64,000 bases of DNA. It comes from Lysinibacillus cavernae. GTDB lineage: Bacteria > Bacillota > Bacilli > Bacillales_A > Planococcaceae. The translations under genes were made by a program, and so were the position numbers. Of this stretch, positions 17,944 to 27,227 are shown piece by piece. A model generated the notes under the pieces. It did not search any database. It saw only the letters and a list, made by a program, of their open reading frames with translations, and was not told the DNA's origin. How positions within the stretch are numbered: the first letter of the stretch is position 1; each line of letters opens with the position of its first letter. The DNA is taken from NCBI RefSeq assembly GCF_009724685.1, contig NZ_WMEF01000004.1, positions 62,001-126,000 of the forward strand, read 5' to 3'.

Positions 17944-19386
17944 TTGCGCAAATTAACGGCCGGTGTCGGGGTCCTACTTAGTAGTTTAGTGGTAGGTAGT
18001 GGTATTTACTTTGATTGGTTTAATATTGGCGATAAAAAAGAGCCTGTTATGGAGGTTGATACAATTGATGAGGCCATGACAATCATTGAAGAAAAATCAG
18101 TATACAGCACAAAAAAGGATGCATTGGTGGAGGGGGCTCTTCGTGGTATGGCTGATGCCATTAAAGATCCTTACAGTACCTATTACTCCAAGGAAGAGGC
18201 CGAGCAACATCGGCAAATGCTGGCAGAGGAAAGAGTGGGTATTGGGATTGAACTAACAGAAAATAAAGGGAAATTTATTGTTGTGTCCCCTGTCCGTTCA
18301 TCTCCAGCAGAGAAAGCAGGAATGCGTTCACTCGATGAAATTGTACAAGTTGATGGCGTTCGTGTAGATGGGAAAACGATGAGTGAATTAATGCACTTAA
18401 TTCAGGGAGAAAAGGGGACGAAAGTTACTATCGTCGTTTACCGTCCGAGTGAGGATAAGCATATTAAGATGACGATGGAACGAGCTGCTATCTCCAATAA
18501 AACTGTATCAAGTGAGGTTGTAAAGGTAGAAGATACAGCAATTGGCTATGTGGCTATCTCGCTATTTGGTGAAAAAACGGCCAATGAATGGGTTGCTGAA
18601 ACGAGTAAATTGCTTCGTAAAGATGTTGAAGGAATTGTGATTGATGTACGTGATAATCCAGGTGGTTATTTACATAGCGTCGCAGCGCTACTGAGCACGG
18701 TATTGGACAATGGCAAGGTATTTGCATATATGCAAAATGCGGAAGGTGCTATGGAACCATTAAAAACGCAAACAAAAGGTTTTGATGAAAAATATTTAGA
18801 AACGATGAACAAAATTCCAATCGTTGTCTTACAAAACCAAGGTAGTGCTTCTGCTAGTGAAGTATTGAGCGGTGCTTTAAAGGGCTGGGGACGTGCTTCA
18901 TTGGTTGGTGTCAAGAGCTTTGGGAAAGGAACCGTACAGGAATCTTGGGAGCTTTCAAATGGTGGGGAGCTTAAATTATCAACAAATAAATGGCTTACAC
19001 CAAAACGTGAATGGATTCATGGGCAAGGTATTGAGGCAAGTTTAGTAATTGAGCAAAATGAATTATTTGCTTTTCAGCTGCATCCACTGACAGGTAAATT
19101 TAAAGTGGGGGATATGAGTGAGGAAATTTCTTATTCACAAAATGCCTTACAGAAACTAGGCTACCAAATTGATCGTTTGGATGGCTATTTGGATGATACG
19201 ACGGCAGAGGCTGTTAGTCTTTACCGTAAACAGAAAAAATTAAAACGAGCAGAAGATGAATTTTATATGGATACAACTTTCTTTAATAGTTTAAATGAAA
19301 CATTAAAAAATTATAAAGTTGATCGTCAAAATGACCAGCAATTCCAAATGGCCACTAGTTTTTTACTGCACACGATTGAACAGTAA
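17944..19386 (+). CDS. ctpB: S41 family C-terminal processing peptidase (CtpB-like)
   Basis: A 480-residue secreted or membrane-anchored serine protease. An N-terminal hydrophobic segment precedes the S41 cap, a PDZ domain (GIGIELTENKG..., about residues 95-175), the protease core with the catalytic Ser in NQGSASASEV and Lys in KSFGKGTVQE, and a C-terminal peptidoglycan-binding domain (YSQNALQKLGYQIDRLDGYL). CtpB of B. subtilis cleaves SpoIVFA during sporulation. The ftsEX...ctpB-minJ order agrees with B. subtilis. TTG start at 17944 behind GGAGGAGGG. A CtpA-type paralogue cannot be excluded by sequence alone. Confidence 0.9.
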   Translation: MRKLTAGVGVLLSSLVVGSGIYFDWFNIGDKKEPVMEVDTIDEAMTIIEEKSVYSTKKDALVEGALRGMADAIKDPYSTYYSKEEAEQHRQMLAEERVGIGIELTENKGKFIVVSPVRSSPAEKAGMRSLDEIVQVDGVRVDGKTMSELMHLIQGEKGTKVTIVVYRPSEDKHIKMTMERAAISNKTVSSEVVKVEDTAIGYVAISLFGEKTANEWVAETSKLLRKDVEGIVIDVRDNPGGYLHSVAALLSTVLDNGKVFAYMQNAEGAMEPLKTQTKGFDEKYLETMNKIPIVVLQNQGSASASEVLSGALKGWGRASLVGVKSFGKGTVQESWELSNGGELKLSTNKWLTPKREWIHGQGIEASLVIEQNELFAFQLHPLTGKFKVGDMSEEISYSQNALQKLGYQIDRLDGYLDDTTAEAVSLYRKQKKLKRAEDEFYMDTTFFNSLNETLKNYKVDRQNDQQFQMATSFLLHTIEQ

Positions 19387-19508
19387 AATCCATAACAAGA
19401 ACAAAAATACCATAATACAAAGCTTTCTATGAGTTTGTACTACGCAAGAGTGTAGTCGTTTGATACAATAAATTCATAGTATTCAAGATAGAAATGGCGG
19501 GTGTTCGT

Positions 19509-20690
19509 ATGGTTAGTGATATATTATTAGAATTTGTAACAGCGATTGGCCGCTTTTTACTCAACCCATTACTGTATATAGTCATAATATTTGCTATTTT
19601 ATTAGGTTATCGTCGTGTGAAACAGGAGCGTAAATATTTTAATAGACGGATTATTTGGGGCTGGACGGAGTTAATCGGACAATGGAAAGATGGGTGGCTT
19701 TATGCACTGATCATTTCTATTATTAGTATCGTTGCAGGGCTTACCGTACCGAAAGTATTTTTAATCATTTTAATAGCAGTTTCTATAGTAGCACTTGTAT
19801 TGCATTTTATGCATGCATTGTCACCCATTCTGACAATGGGCATAGCAACACTAGCGATATGGGCTATGTCTTATTACAATTGGACATTTTCTTGGTGGAA
19901 AATTTCCTTAGAAGGTGTCAATTTAGTGGATGGAGCAATCGTTACGATAACCATTCTAGCGGGCATCTGTGTCATTGCGGAAGGGTTATTAATTCGACGT
20001 GCAGCGATGAAGGTGACAACTCCTAGTATTGAAAAAACGAAACGAGGAATGCAGGCAATTGTTTATCGCTCAAGAAATGTATGGGTATTACCGATTTTCT
20101 TTATCATGCCTGGTGATGCTATTTCTGCTGTATTACCGTATTGGCCACTGTTTACAATAGGAGATAATAGCTTCGCACTCGTGTTGTTTCCTCTCGTAAT
20201 TGGCTTTGTCAAGCTGACACGAAAGGAACTACCATCATTAAAATTACCTAAAATTGGGCGATCTGTTCTGTTACTTGGACAGCTTATTTTAATAGGGGGG
20301 CTGGCTGCCTACTTTGAGCCATTGATTGGATTTATCACACTTGCCCTTGGCGCAATTATTCGTATTATCATCTCTATCTACTTTGCACAGCAGGATAAAA
20401 CAGATCATTATGCGGTAGCACCAAGTACAAAGGGTGCCATTATCGCAGCTGTTCTCCCTGATTCACCAGCTGAAAAAATGGGCTTGCTTGCAGGAGAATG
20501 TATTCGTAAAGTAAATGGTGTGTCTATTTTTACGGAAAATGAATTATATGAAGCACTGCAATTAAATGCAGCTCATTGTCGCCTTGAAGTGTTAGACAGA
20601 AACAATGAAATTCGTTTAACACAGCATGTTATTTATAGCAATGATCATTACCGCATTGGCTTATTACTAGCTGAGCCGAGGGAAATATAA
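19509..20690 (+). CDS. minJ: Cell division topological determinant MinJ
   Basis: MinJ links DivIVA to MinD at the poles and division site. The 393-residue protein has several membrane segments in its first 290 residues and a cytoplasmic PDZ domain at the C-terminus (AAVLPDSPAEKMGLLAGECI). B. subtilis MinJ (YvjD, 397 residues) has the same plan and sits between ctpB and csbA, as here. I prefer ATG 19509, whose product aligns with the B. subtilis N-terminus; an in-frame ATG at 19494 would add five residues. The last base of the stop is the first base of csbA. Confidence 0.88.
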   Translation: MVSDILLEFVTAIGRFLLNPLLYIVIIFAILLGYRRVKQERKYFNRRIIWGWTELIGQWKDGWLYALIISIISIVAGLTVPKVFLIILIAVSIVALVLHFMHALSPILTMGIATLAIWAMSYYNWTFSWWKISLEGVNLVDGAIVTITILAGICVIAEGLLIRRAAMKVTTPSIEKTKRGMQAIVYRSRNVWVLPIFFIMPGDAISAVLPYWPLFTIGDNSFALVLFPLVIGFVKLTRKELPSLKLPKIGRSVLLLGQLILIGGLAAYFEPLIGFITLALGAIIRIIISIYFAQQDKTDHYAVAPSTKGAIIAAVLPDSPAEKMGLLAGECIRKVNGVSIFTENELYEALQLNAAHCRLEVLDRNNEIRLTQHVIYSNDHYRIGLLLAEPREI

Positions 20691-20911
20691 TGGATGTTTT
20701 CGGGAAAATGATATTAGCGTTATTTATACCAGCTCTACTGGTGTTATTGTTTACAAGAATTACGTATAACCGCTATGTTGCACTGTTATTAGCGATTGCG
20801 CTTATCGCTGCTTCTGTCTACGCAGGTTATACATCCCCATCTATTATTTTTGTAATCGATGCATTTTCGTTAACAGTAGGTTTTTGGTTAGCAAGTAAAA
20901 TGAAGAAATAA
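20690..20911 (+). CDS. csbA: CsbA family membrane protein
   Basis: A 73-residue protein with two or three membrane segments; LFIPALLVLLFTRITYNRYV aligns with the N-terminal half of B. subtilis CsbA (general stress gene, sigma-B controlled there, function unknown). The start shares one base with the minJ stop, so here it is expressed with minJ rather than from its own promoter. In B. subtilis it precedes uvrB. Confidence 0.85.
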   Translation: MDVFGKMILALFIPALLVLLFTRITYNRYVALLLAIALIAASVYAGYTSPSIIFVIDAFSLTVGFWLASKMKK

Positions 20912-20943
20912 AAAAGGTCAGTTCCCAGGGGACTGACTTTTTT
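20912..20943. terminator. Terminator between csbA and azlD
   Basis: Stem AAAGGTCAGTTCCC / GGGACTGACTTT with A and T runs on both sides, serving convergent genes. Confidence 0.9.
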
Positions 20944-21268
20944 ACATTAAAAATCGAACAGCTGCCATAATGATTACTCCTGCAACTACTGTAATCGATA
21001 AACTTTTTGTGACAATGGCAATAATAAGTGTTGGCACAAATGTAACAAAAGCTGGCCAATCAAGTGTCACTACTTTGCCGCTATCTGTATCTAATAAGTT
21101 TTCAATAACAAGAGCACTTAATATACAAACAGGAATAAAACTGAGCCATTTTAGTACAACATCAGGGAGTGTTACACTACGAACAAAAATAAATGGAATG
21201 ACACGCGGTAACCATGTAACAAGTGCGCAGCCAATAATAAGCCAGACCATATATGAAGTTGTCGTCAT
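20942..21268 (-). CDS. azlD: AzlD family branched-chain amino acid export subunit
   Basis: A 108-residue protein with four membrane segments and the AzlD signature near the N-terminus (TWLPRVIPFIFV). With AzlC it forms an exporter of branched-chain amino acids or analogues (azaleucine resistance in B. subtilis). Its start overlaps the azlC stop by four bases. The 3' end runs into the terminator shared with csbA. Confidence 0.92.
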   Translation of the reverse strand: MTTTSYMVWLIIGCALVTWLPRVIPFIFVRSVTLPDVVLKWLSFIPVCILSALVIENLLDTDSGKVVTLDWPAFVTFVPTLIIAIVTKSLSITVVAGVIIMAAVRFLM

Positions 21269-21999
21269 TTATCAGTCACCACCCCAATTGTTGCTACAAT
21301 TACTGTTGCCAATAGCACAGCCACATGTGAAGGAACAATATAAGAAAGACCGTACATAATAACCGCCATATAGCCGATTAACTTGATATAATGCATGATT
21401 TTACTTTTGCCAATACTGCTCAATTGTAGAACTAAAAGCGCGATAAACATAGCGATTAAAGCAAAATCTAAGCCCCATTTTTCAGGATTTGCTACCCACT
21501 GACCTAAAAAGGCACCAGTAATACAGGAAAGAATCCAGAAAGTATAGGCTGTTATGTTTAGCCCATCCATCCATTTACCGTATAATTTACCTGTTTGCAT
21601 TTGCTTTGTTACGGCTACACCAAAGGTTTCATCTGTTAATAATGTACCGAAGCCAACATTTCTTAGCATGGAGTAGCGCGTAAAATGAGGTGCTAATGTT
21701 AAACTCATTAATAAATGGCGTAGATTAACTACAAAAATGGTTACAATGATAGCAGAAGCTGGGCTACTCGTTAAAAGAAGCGCACAAAAAATAAATTGTG
21801 CAGAGCCTGCGTAAATAAGTATCGTTAAAAGTGCGATTTCAAGTACAGATAATCCTGAAGCGGAACCTACAACACCGAATGCAAGTCCTATACTAATATA
21901 ACCGAGTAAAGTAGGTACACAATCTTTCACACCTTGTAAAAAGCTGTCGTTAGAAGAGCTTGTTGCATCATTATTATGAAGCTCTGTTGTACTTGTCAT
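21265..21999 (-). CDS. azlC: AzlC family branched-chain amino acid exporter, large subunit
   Basis: A 244-residue membrane protein of the AzlC/LIV-E family: the GVKDCVPTLLGYISIGLAFG opening, a FAGSAQF-type segment (here YAGSAQFIFCALL) and about seven membrane helices. It exports branched-chain amino acids together with AzlD, with which it is translationally coupled. AAAGGATGA precedes the ATG. The divergent regulator at 22125 is the probable local controller; in B. subtilis the Lrp-like AzlB does this job. Confidence 0.94.
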   Translation of the reverse strand: MTSTTELHNNDATSSSNDSFLQGVKDCVPTLLGYISIGLAFGVVGSASGLSVLEIALLTILIYAGSAQFIFCALLLTSSPASAIIVTIFVVNLRHLLMSLTLAPHFTRYSMLRNVGFGTLLTDETFGVAVTKQMQTGKLYGKWMDGLNITAYTFWILSCITGAFLGQWVANPEKWGLDFALIAMFIALLVLQLSSIGKSKIMHYIKLIGYMAVIMYGLSYIVPSHVAVLLATVIVATIGVVTDK

Positions 22000-22124
22000 A
22001 AATAGGTCATCCTTTCACGATAATTTCCGTGTATACTATTGATGGAATTGTTTGATAGTTCTTGATGTTTATTAAAGTATACATATGTCTGATAAAATAA
22101 ACAATAGAAATTTGGTGAGCAAAA

Positions 22125-22676
22125 ATGGAACAAATGAGCCGAAATTTAGCATTTCAATTAAAGAAAATTAGACAGCAACGTCATTTAAGCCTTGATGATG
22201 TGGCCAAAGCGACGGGAGTTAGTAAGGCACAACTCGCTCAAATTGAAAAAGGTGAGGCTAATCCTACCGTTTCGACCATTTGGAAAATTGCAGCTGGTAT
22301 GCGCATGTCATTTTCTTCATTACTTCAACCGCCAACTGCCCATTACATGCGATATAGTAGCAAGGATGTTCCGCATGTTGATGAGGATGAGGGACGCTAC
22401 CGTGTCTACTCAATTATTCCATACAATCCTGAGCGAGGCTGGGAATTCTACAAGGTTGAAATGGAACCAGGAGCTGTAAGCAGGAGTGAAGCCCATACAG
22501 AAGGGGTAGAGGAAACTGTAATGGTTATCAAGGGACAAGCTATTATTTCTGCGGGAGATATGCATGAATTACTGGATGAAGGGGATACACTAGTATTCTC
22601 GGGGCATCAACCCCATGAATATCGCAATACGTCAGAAGGGTTAACAATTTTTCATTTAATTTTGCAGTATAAATAG
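22125..22676 (+). CDS. XRE family regulator with C-terminal cupin domain
   Basis: A 183-residue DNA-binding protein: an XRE-type helix-turn-helix (LKKIRQQRHLSLDDVAKATG, about residues 10-65) and a C-terminal cupin barrel (EAHTEGVEETVMVIKG, about 115-180) that usually senses a small ligand. Regulators of this type often sit next to the transporter they control; azlCD is divergent with a 125-base gap that contains two GTATAC palindromes, possible operator cores. The next gene follows closely on the same strand. The effector is not known. Confidence 0.88.
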   Translation: MEQMSRNLAFQLKKIRQQRHLSLDDVAKATGVSKAQLAQIEKGEANPTVSTIWKIAAGMRMSFSSLLQPPTAHYMRYSSKDVPHVDEDEGRYRVYSIIPYNPERGWEFYKVEMEPGAVSRSEAHTEGVEETVMVIKGQAIISAGDMHELLDEGDTLVFSGHQPHEYRNTSEGLTIFHLILQYK

Positions 22677-22684
22677 AGGTGTCG

Positions 22685-23326
22685 ATGTTGAGTGAATGGT
22701 TTACTGTAGAAAATATTGAACAGGTTGCGGCACAGTATCGAACACTTGGCCCAATCATTGGTTTACTGCTACCATTTTTAGAAGCGTTTTTACCCTTCCT
22801 ACCTTTAGTTGTGTTTGTTGTAGCCAATGCAAGTGCATTTGGTTTATGGTTAGGATTTTTATTATCTTGGTTAGGTTCTGTAGCTGGCTCCTATGCAGTA
22901 TTCTTGCTTGTCCGCCATTTCGGCAAGCATCCAAAGCTACGATTTTTAACAGGCAGTAAAAAAGTACAGAAACTTATTAAATGGGTGGATATGAATGGCA
23001 TTAGTCCTCTTTTTGTCCTTTTATGCTTCCCATTTACACCATCTGTTATTGTGAATATTGTAGCGGGATTGTCCCATATTCATAAAAAGTTTTACTTAGT
23101 AGTATTACTGGCAGGGAAGTTCGTCATGATCTTAGGTATGAGTGTGTTGGGCTATGATTTAAAATCGTTATTGACAAGCCCTGTTAGATTGGTGATTGCG
23201 GCTGTTGCCATTGTTATTTTATGGTGGGTTGGCAAGCTGATAGAGAAACGATTGAACGCCCGTGTAGAAAGAGATTTAAAGCAAGCGCGAAATTTGACGA
23301 AAAACCAGGATCACCATGTAAGATAA
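22685..23326 (+). CDS. TVP38/TMEM64 (DedA-like) family membrane protein
   Basis: About 213 residues with five or six membrane segments. The central FPFTPSVIVNIVAGLSHI segment and the preceding GSVAGSYAVFLLVRHFGK match the SNARE-associated/VTT domain of YhjE-like proteins in Bacillus, thought to move or organise membrane lipids. The start is uncertain: GTG 22679, ATG 22685 and TTG 22688 are in frame behind AGAGGTG. It is nine bases from the XRE-cupin gene, so they are probably cotranscribed. Confidence 0.85.
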   Translation: MLSEWFTVENIEQVAAQYRTLGPIIGLLLPFLEAFLPFLPLVVFVVANASAFGLWLGFLLSWLGSVAGSYAVFLLVRHFGKHPKLRFLTGSKKVQKLIKWVDMNGISPLFVLLCFPFTPSVIVNIVAGLSHIHKKFYLVVLLAGKFVMILGMSVLGYDLKSLLTSPVRLVIAAVAIVILWWVGKLIEKRLNARVERDLKQARNLTKNQDHHVR

Positions 23327-23335
23327 CCTATTTTG

Positions 23336-23374
23336 TAGCCTCTTTGATGATCATCTGAAGAGGCTGTTTTTTTT
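23336..23374 (+). terminator. Terminator after the TVP38 gene
   Basis: Stem AGCCTCTT / AAGAGGCT followed by G and eight T. Confidence 0.9.
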
Positions 23375-23499
23375 GTGTAATGAAATCACCCTTATTTATC
23401 TGAAGATGAAGGTTGATAGATAGTATTTACTAGTTATTTTCGATAGAATTTAAAATAGAGAATTGAAGATGCTTTATTGGGATTGCATAGAGAAGATAT

Positions 23500-23640
23500 T
23501 CATTCGACGAAGGGATTCGAAAGTGATAAATTCACAGAAAGAAACATTCAAAAGGATTGAAAGTAATCAATCAGGTGAGAGAACTGTTCAAAAGAAATGA
23601 AAAGCAATCAATCTAGCGAAAGAATCGCTAAAGTAACAGA
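23500..23640. repeat. Degenerate 40-bp direct repeats upstream of addB
   Basis: TTCAAAAG...GAAAG.AATCAATC...GA occurs at 23547 and again at 23587 (about 40 bases apart), with a weaker copy just before (TTCGAAAGTGATAAATTCA). The rest of the 340-base gap before addB is AT-rich and I see no gene in it. Confidence 0.55.
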
Positions 23641-23716
23641 ACAAAGTGGTTATTAAACAAAAGAATCACTCAAACATAAGAGAAAAGAAAGCAAGTCAAT
23701 GAGGAGGGGAAAGGAT

Positions 23717-26700
23717 ATGACATTGCGTATTGTCTCGGGACGTTCGGGAACAGGGAAATCGGCATTTATTCATCAAGAAATTGTTGAGCAACTTAAGACG
23801 GAACCGTTGGGGCATCCTATTTTCATTATTGTACCTGACCAGATGTCTTATTCTACGGAATATGAGCTGACGAATAAGCATGGCTTACAAGGCTTGATTC
23901 GAGCGCAAGTGATGACGTTTAAGCGTTTAGCATGGCTGGTCTTACAGGAGACAGGTGGTATTGCTCGGAAAGAAGTGAATGGCTATGGTTACCGAATGTT
24001 AATCCGTAAACTTTTGGAGGAACAAAAAAGTGAGTTTTCCTTATTTCGACAAGCAGCTGGAAAACGTGGCTTTACGGAGGAAATCGAAACTCTTTTAAAA
24101 GAATTTAGTCGCTATAGCGTGAATAGTTCAGTCTTAGCAGAGGTATCGGAGTCCTTGAAGTCGATTGATGCCCCAAATACTTTACAAGCCAAAACGAATG
24201 ATTTGCATGTTGTTTTGCAGGCATTAGAGGAACGACTTGGTACGACATATGTCGATAGTGAGGGCTATTATCCGATTTTAACGGAGCAATTGAAGTATGC
24301 AGAAACAATGAAGCAAGCAACCATTTATATTGATGGTTTCACAGCCTTCACAGTCCGAGAGTTAGAATTGGCTCGGGAGTTGGTAAAGGTAACGAAGCAA
24401 GTAACCATTGTTCTTCCTTTTGAACATATGGATGAAGCCTTTGATGAACAGGCTCTATTTCATGAGGCGGCCTTAACGAATCAAAGACTGCACGATATGG
24501 CAAATGAAGAGGGCATTGAAGTTGAGCCACCAATACATTTTTATAATACAAGGAGATTTCACTCGGAAGATTTACAGCATGTGGAGGCGAGATTTGGTGA
24601 TTTGGTGCCTCAAACGAAAAAAACTTCAGGAGATGTAGGGGTGTTTGAAGCATCTAATTGTCGAGCAGAAGTACATGCGATTGCCCGGGAAATAACAAAG
24701 CTGACAAGGGAAGACGGTTATCGTTATCAGGATATTGTACTTTTGTATAGACAGGCTGAACTCTATGACCCACTCATTACAAGTATTTTCCAACAATATG
24801 AAATTCCTATTTTTACAAATACAAAAAAGACAATGTTACATCATCCATTAATAGAGCTAAGTCGTTCTGCATTGGAGGTCATGACGTCTAATTGGAAGTA
24901 TGAACCTATTTTTCGTAGTGTGAAAACAGATTTATTTTTCCCATTACAGGCAGAGCTGACGATTTGGCGTGAGCGAGCAGATCGATTAGAAAACTACTGC
25001 CTTGCTCAAGGAATCTATGGTGAACGTTGGTTTGAGGAGCCGCGTTGGTTTTATAAAAAGTATCGTGGACTTGAATTTCATTCGCGTGTACAAACAGATG
25101 AAGAACGTGCAATGCAGGCAGAAATCGAGGCTATTCGAGATGAAATCCGCCAACCGTTAAAAATTTTACAAGACAATCTTGATAGAGCGAAAACAGGTAG
25201 GGATATTGCGACTTCTTTATTTGAGCTAGTAGAGTCGTTACAGGTTTATGACAAGCTCCAAGCAATGAAAGATCGTGAACTTGAACGAGGGGACGCATTA
25301 GCAGCGAGTGAACATGATCAGGCTTGGAATGAGTGGATTGCTGTCCTTGATCAATTTGTCTTTATGTTTGGTGAACAGGAGATGTCTGTAGAGGAAGCAG
25401 CCAAAATTCTTGATGAAGGTTTTGATACATTAGAATTTTCTCGAATTCCACCTACTTTAGATGAGGTCATGGTTGCTACTGTTGATTTAGCTCGATTATC
25501 CAATATCAAAGTTGCTTTTGTTGTAGGGATGAATGATGGTGTTTATCCAACTCGAATGGAATATGAGGGTTTATTGTCAGATACAGAACGTGAATGGTTT
25601 AGTCAAATTGGTTATGAGCTGGCCCCAACCTCTACCAATCGTTTATTACAGGAAAATTTCTTATTTTATCGTGCTATTACGACACCTTCTCATAAGCTTT
25701 ATTTGACGTATCCTACAGCAGATGAAGAGGGCAAGGCATTGCTATCTTCACTATATATAAAGAAAATGGTTGGCAATGACAAAACGACTGGTCTATTAAA
25801 TGACGTCACTATAGAGAGAGTGGTCATCGATCCGATTGAATTACTCGATGGAGATGTTTTACCATATCTACGTCATCCAGGTACAGCTTTAGCCCATCTA
25901 ATGGTGCAACTACGTCAGGCAGAGCATAGCCGTGAACTAGCACCAGTGTGGCTCTCATTACAAAAATTTTATAAACAAGATCCCTATTGGGCGCTCATTT
26001 TTGAGCGTGTTCTCTATCCGATTACACATAAAAATGCGGCTGAGCCACTTGAAACCTATATTACTCAAGAATTATATGGTCAAAAGTTAACATCAAGTGT
26101 TTCACGAATTGAGAAATACTTCAGATGCCCATTTTCCCATTTCACTACGTATGGTTTACGTTTAGAAGAACGAGCTGAGTATCGTTTGGAAACCTTTGCG
26201 ATGGGTGATTTATTCCATGAAGCTTTAAAGTGGATTACAGAGGAAACACACCGTCTACAGTTATCATGGATTCGTTTAACTAAACAGCAAATTAAACAAT
26301 TAGCACGACAAGCAGTAGAACAAATTGTTCCTGTTTTCTCGCATCAAATCTTATTATCTAGTGCCCGTTACCGCTATATTCAGCGTAAGCTAATTCGTAT
26401 TGTCGAACGTACGATGACTGCATTGACTCAGCATGCCAATGTATCTCATTTTAAACCCATTGCTATTGAGGCATCGTTTGGTCCTGGGCAACATGAACAG
26501 CTACCTCCACTTGAGATTGATTTGACTGGCGGTAAGAAAATGTTTATGCGAGGACGTATCGATAGAGTGGATAGTGCAACGATAGATGATCGCTCCTATT
26601 TGCGGATTGTTGACTATAAATCATCAGCTCGCGATCTTGATTTAAATGAGGTGTATTATGGGTTGTCCTTACAAGTCCTTACTTATTTAGATGTGGCGAT

Positions 26701-27226
26701 GGAAAATAGCTCTTATTGGCTACCAGGTCAAACGGAGCCAGCAGGTGTACTATACGTCCATGTCCACAATCCAATGCTAAAACTAGATAAGGATTTGACG
26801 GATAGTGAAATAGAAGAGGATCGTTTAAAGCAGTATAAGATGAAGGGTCTACTGTCAGAAAATGCTGAGGCGATTCTTTCAATGGACGAGCAGTTAGAAG
26901 AAAGTAGCGGGCATTCAAAGATCATTCCTGTTTATATGAAAAAAGATGGGACACCATCTGAATCACAATCACGCATTGTCCCTGTGAATGATATGAAAAG
27001 GCTACAGCATTTCGTACGTCGTAAGCATCAGGAAGCAGGTAATGGTATCTTATCTGGTGATACGGCTATTAGTCCCTATAAATTAAAAGCAAAAACGGCA
27101 TGTGATTATTGTCAATTTGCCGCCGTTTGTCAATTTGATCCATCTGATGGTAAACAAAGTTATCGTCAATTGATGCAAGCGAAGCCTAATGACATTGTTG
27201 ATAAAATACGGAAGGAGGTAGAGTAG
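23717..27226 (+). CDS. addB: ATP-dependent nuclease subunit B (AddB)
   Basis: AddB with AddA forms the RecBCD-type helicase-nuclease that processes double-strand breaks and halts at Chi. The 1169-residue protein (B. subtilis 1166) has Walker A GRSGTGKS at residues 8-15, a RecB-type nuclease core (GRIDRVD...RIVDYKSS near 960) and the four cysteines of the iron-sulfur staple: one in YFRCPF (near 800) and three in ACDYCQFAAVCQF at the C-terminus. The ATG at 23717 follows GAGGAGGGG; an upstream ATG at 23699 overlaps that site and is less likely. addA follows after one base. Confidence 0.97.
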   Translation: MTLRIVSGRSGTGKSAFIHQEIVEQLKTEPLGHPIFIIVPDQMSYSTEYELTNKHGLQGLIRAQVMTFKRLAWLVLQETGGIARKEVNGYGYRMLIRKLLEEQKSEFSLFRQAAGKRGFTEEIETLLKEFSRYSVNSSVLAEVSESLKSIDAPNTLQAKTNDLHVVLQALEERLGTTYVDSEGYYPILTEQLKYAETMKQATIYIDGFTAFTVRELELARELVKVTKQVTIVLPFEHMDEAFDEQALFHEAALTNQRLHDMANEEGIEVEPPIHFYNTRRFHSEDLQHVEARFGDLVPQTKKTSGDVGVFEASNCRAEVHAIAREITKLTREDGYRYQDIVLLYRQAELYDPLITSIFQQYEIPIFTNTKKTMLHHPLIELSRSALEVMTSNWKYEPIFRSVKTDLFFPLQAELTIWRERADRLENYCLAQGIYGERWFEEPRWFYKKYRGLEFHSRVQTDEERAMQAEIEAIRDEIRQPLKILQDNLDRAKTGRDIATSLFELVESLQVYDKLQAMKDRELERGDALAASEHDQAWNEWIAVLDQFVFMFGEQEMSVEEAAKILDEGFDTLEFSRIPPTLDEVMVATVDLARLSNIKVAFVVGMNDGVYPTRMEYEGLLSDTEREWFSQIGYELAPTSTNRLLQENFLFYRAITTPSHKLYLTYPTADEEGKALLSSLYIKKMVGNDKTTGLLNDVTIERVVIDPIELLDGDVLPYLRHPGTALAHLMVQLRQAEHSRELAPVWLSLQKFYKQDPYWALIFERVLYPITHKNAAEPLETYITQELYGQKLTSSVSRIEKYFRCPFSHFTTYGLRLEERAEYRLETFAMGDLFHEALKWITEETHRLQLSWIRLTKQQIKQLARQAVEQIVPVFSHQILLSSARYRYIQRKLIRIVERTMTALTQHANVSHFKPIAIEASFGPGQHEQLPPLEIDLTGGKKMFMRGRIDRVDSATIDDRSYLRIVDYKSSARDLDLNEVYYGLSLQVLTYLDVAMENSSYWLPGQTEPAGVLYVHVHNPMLKLDKDLTDSEIEEDRLKQYKMKGLLSENAEAILSMDEQLEESSGHSKIIPVYMKKDGTPSESQSRIVPVNDMKRLQHFVRRKHQEAGNGILSGDTAISPYKLKAKTACDYCQFAAVCQFDPSDGKQSYRQLMQAKPNDIVDKIRKEVE

Positions 27227-27227
27227 T

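Noticed and set aside
17733-17951. Minus-strand frame with a 7-residue repeat (CSAGISP)
   Set aside because: It is produced by the 21-bp tandem repeat, whose length is a multiple of three; no start signal.
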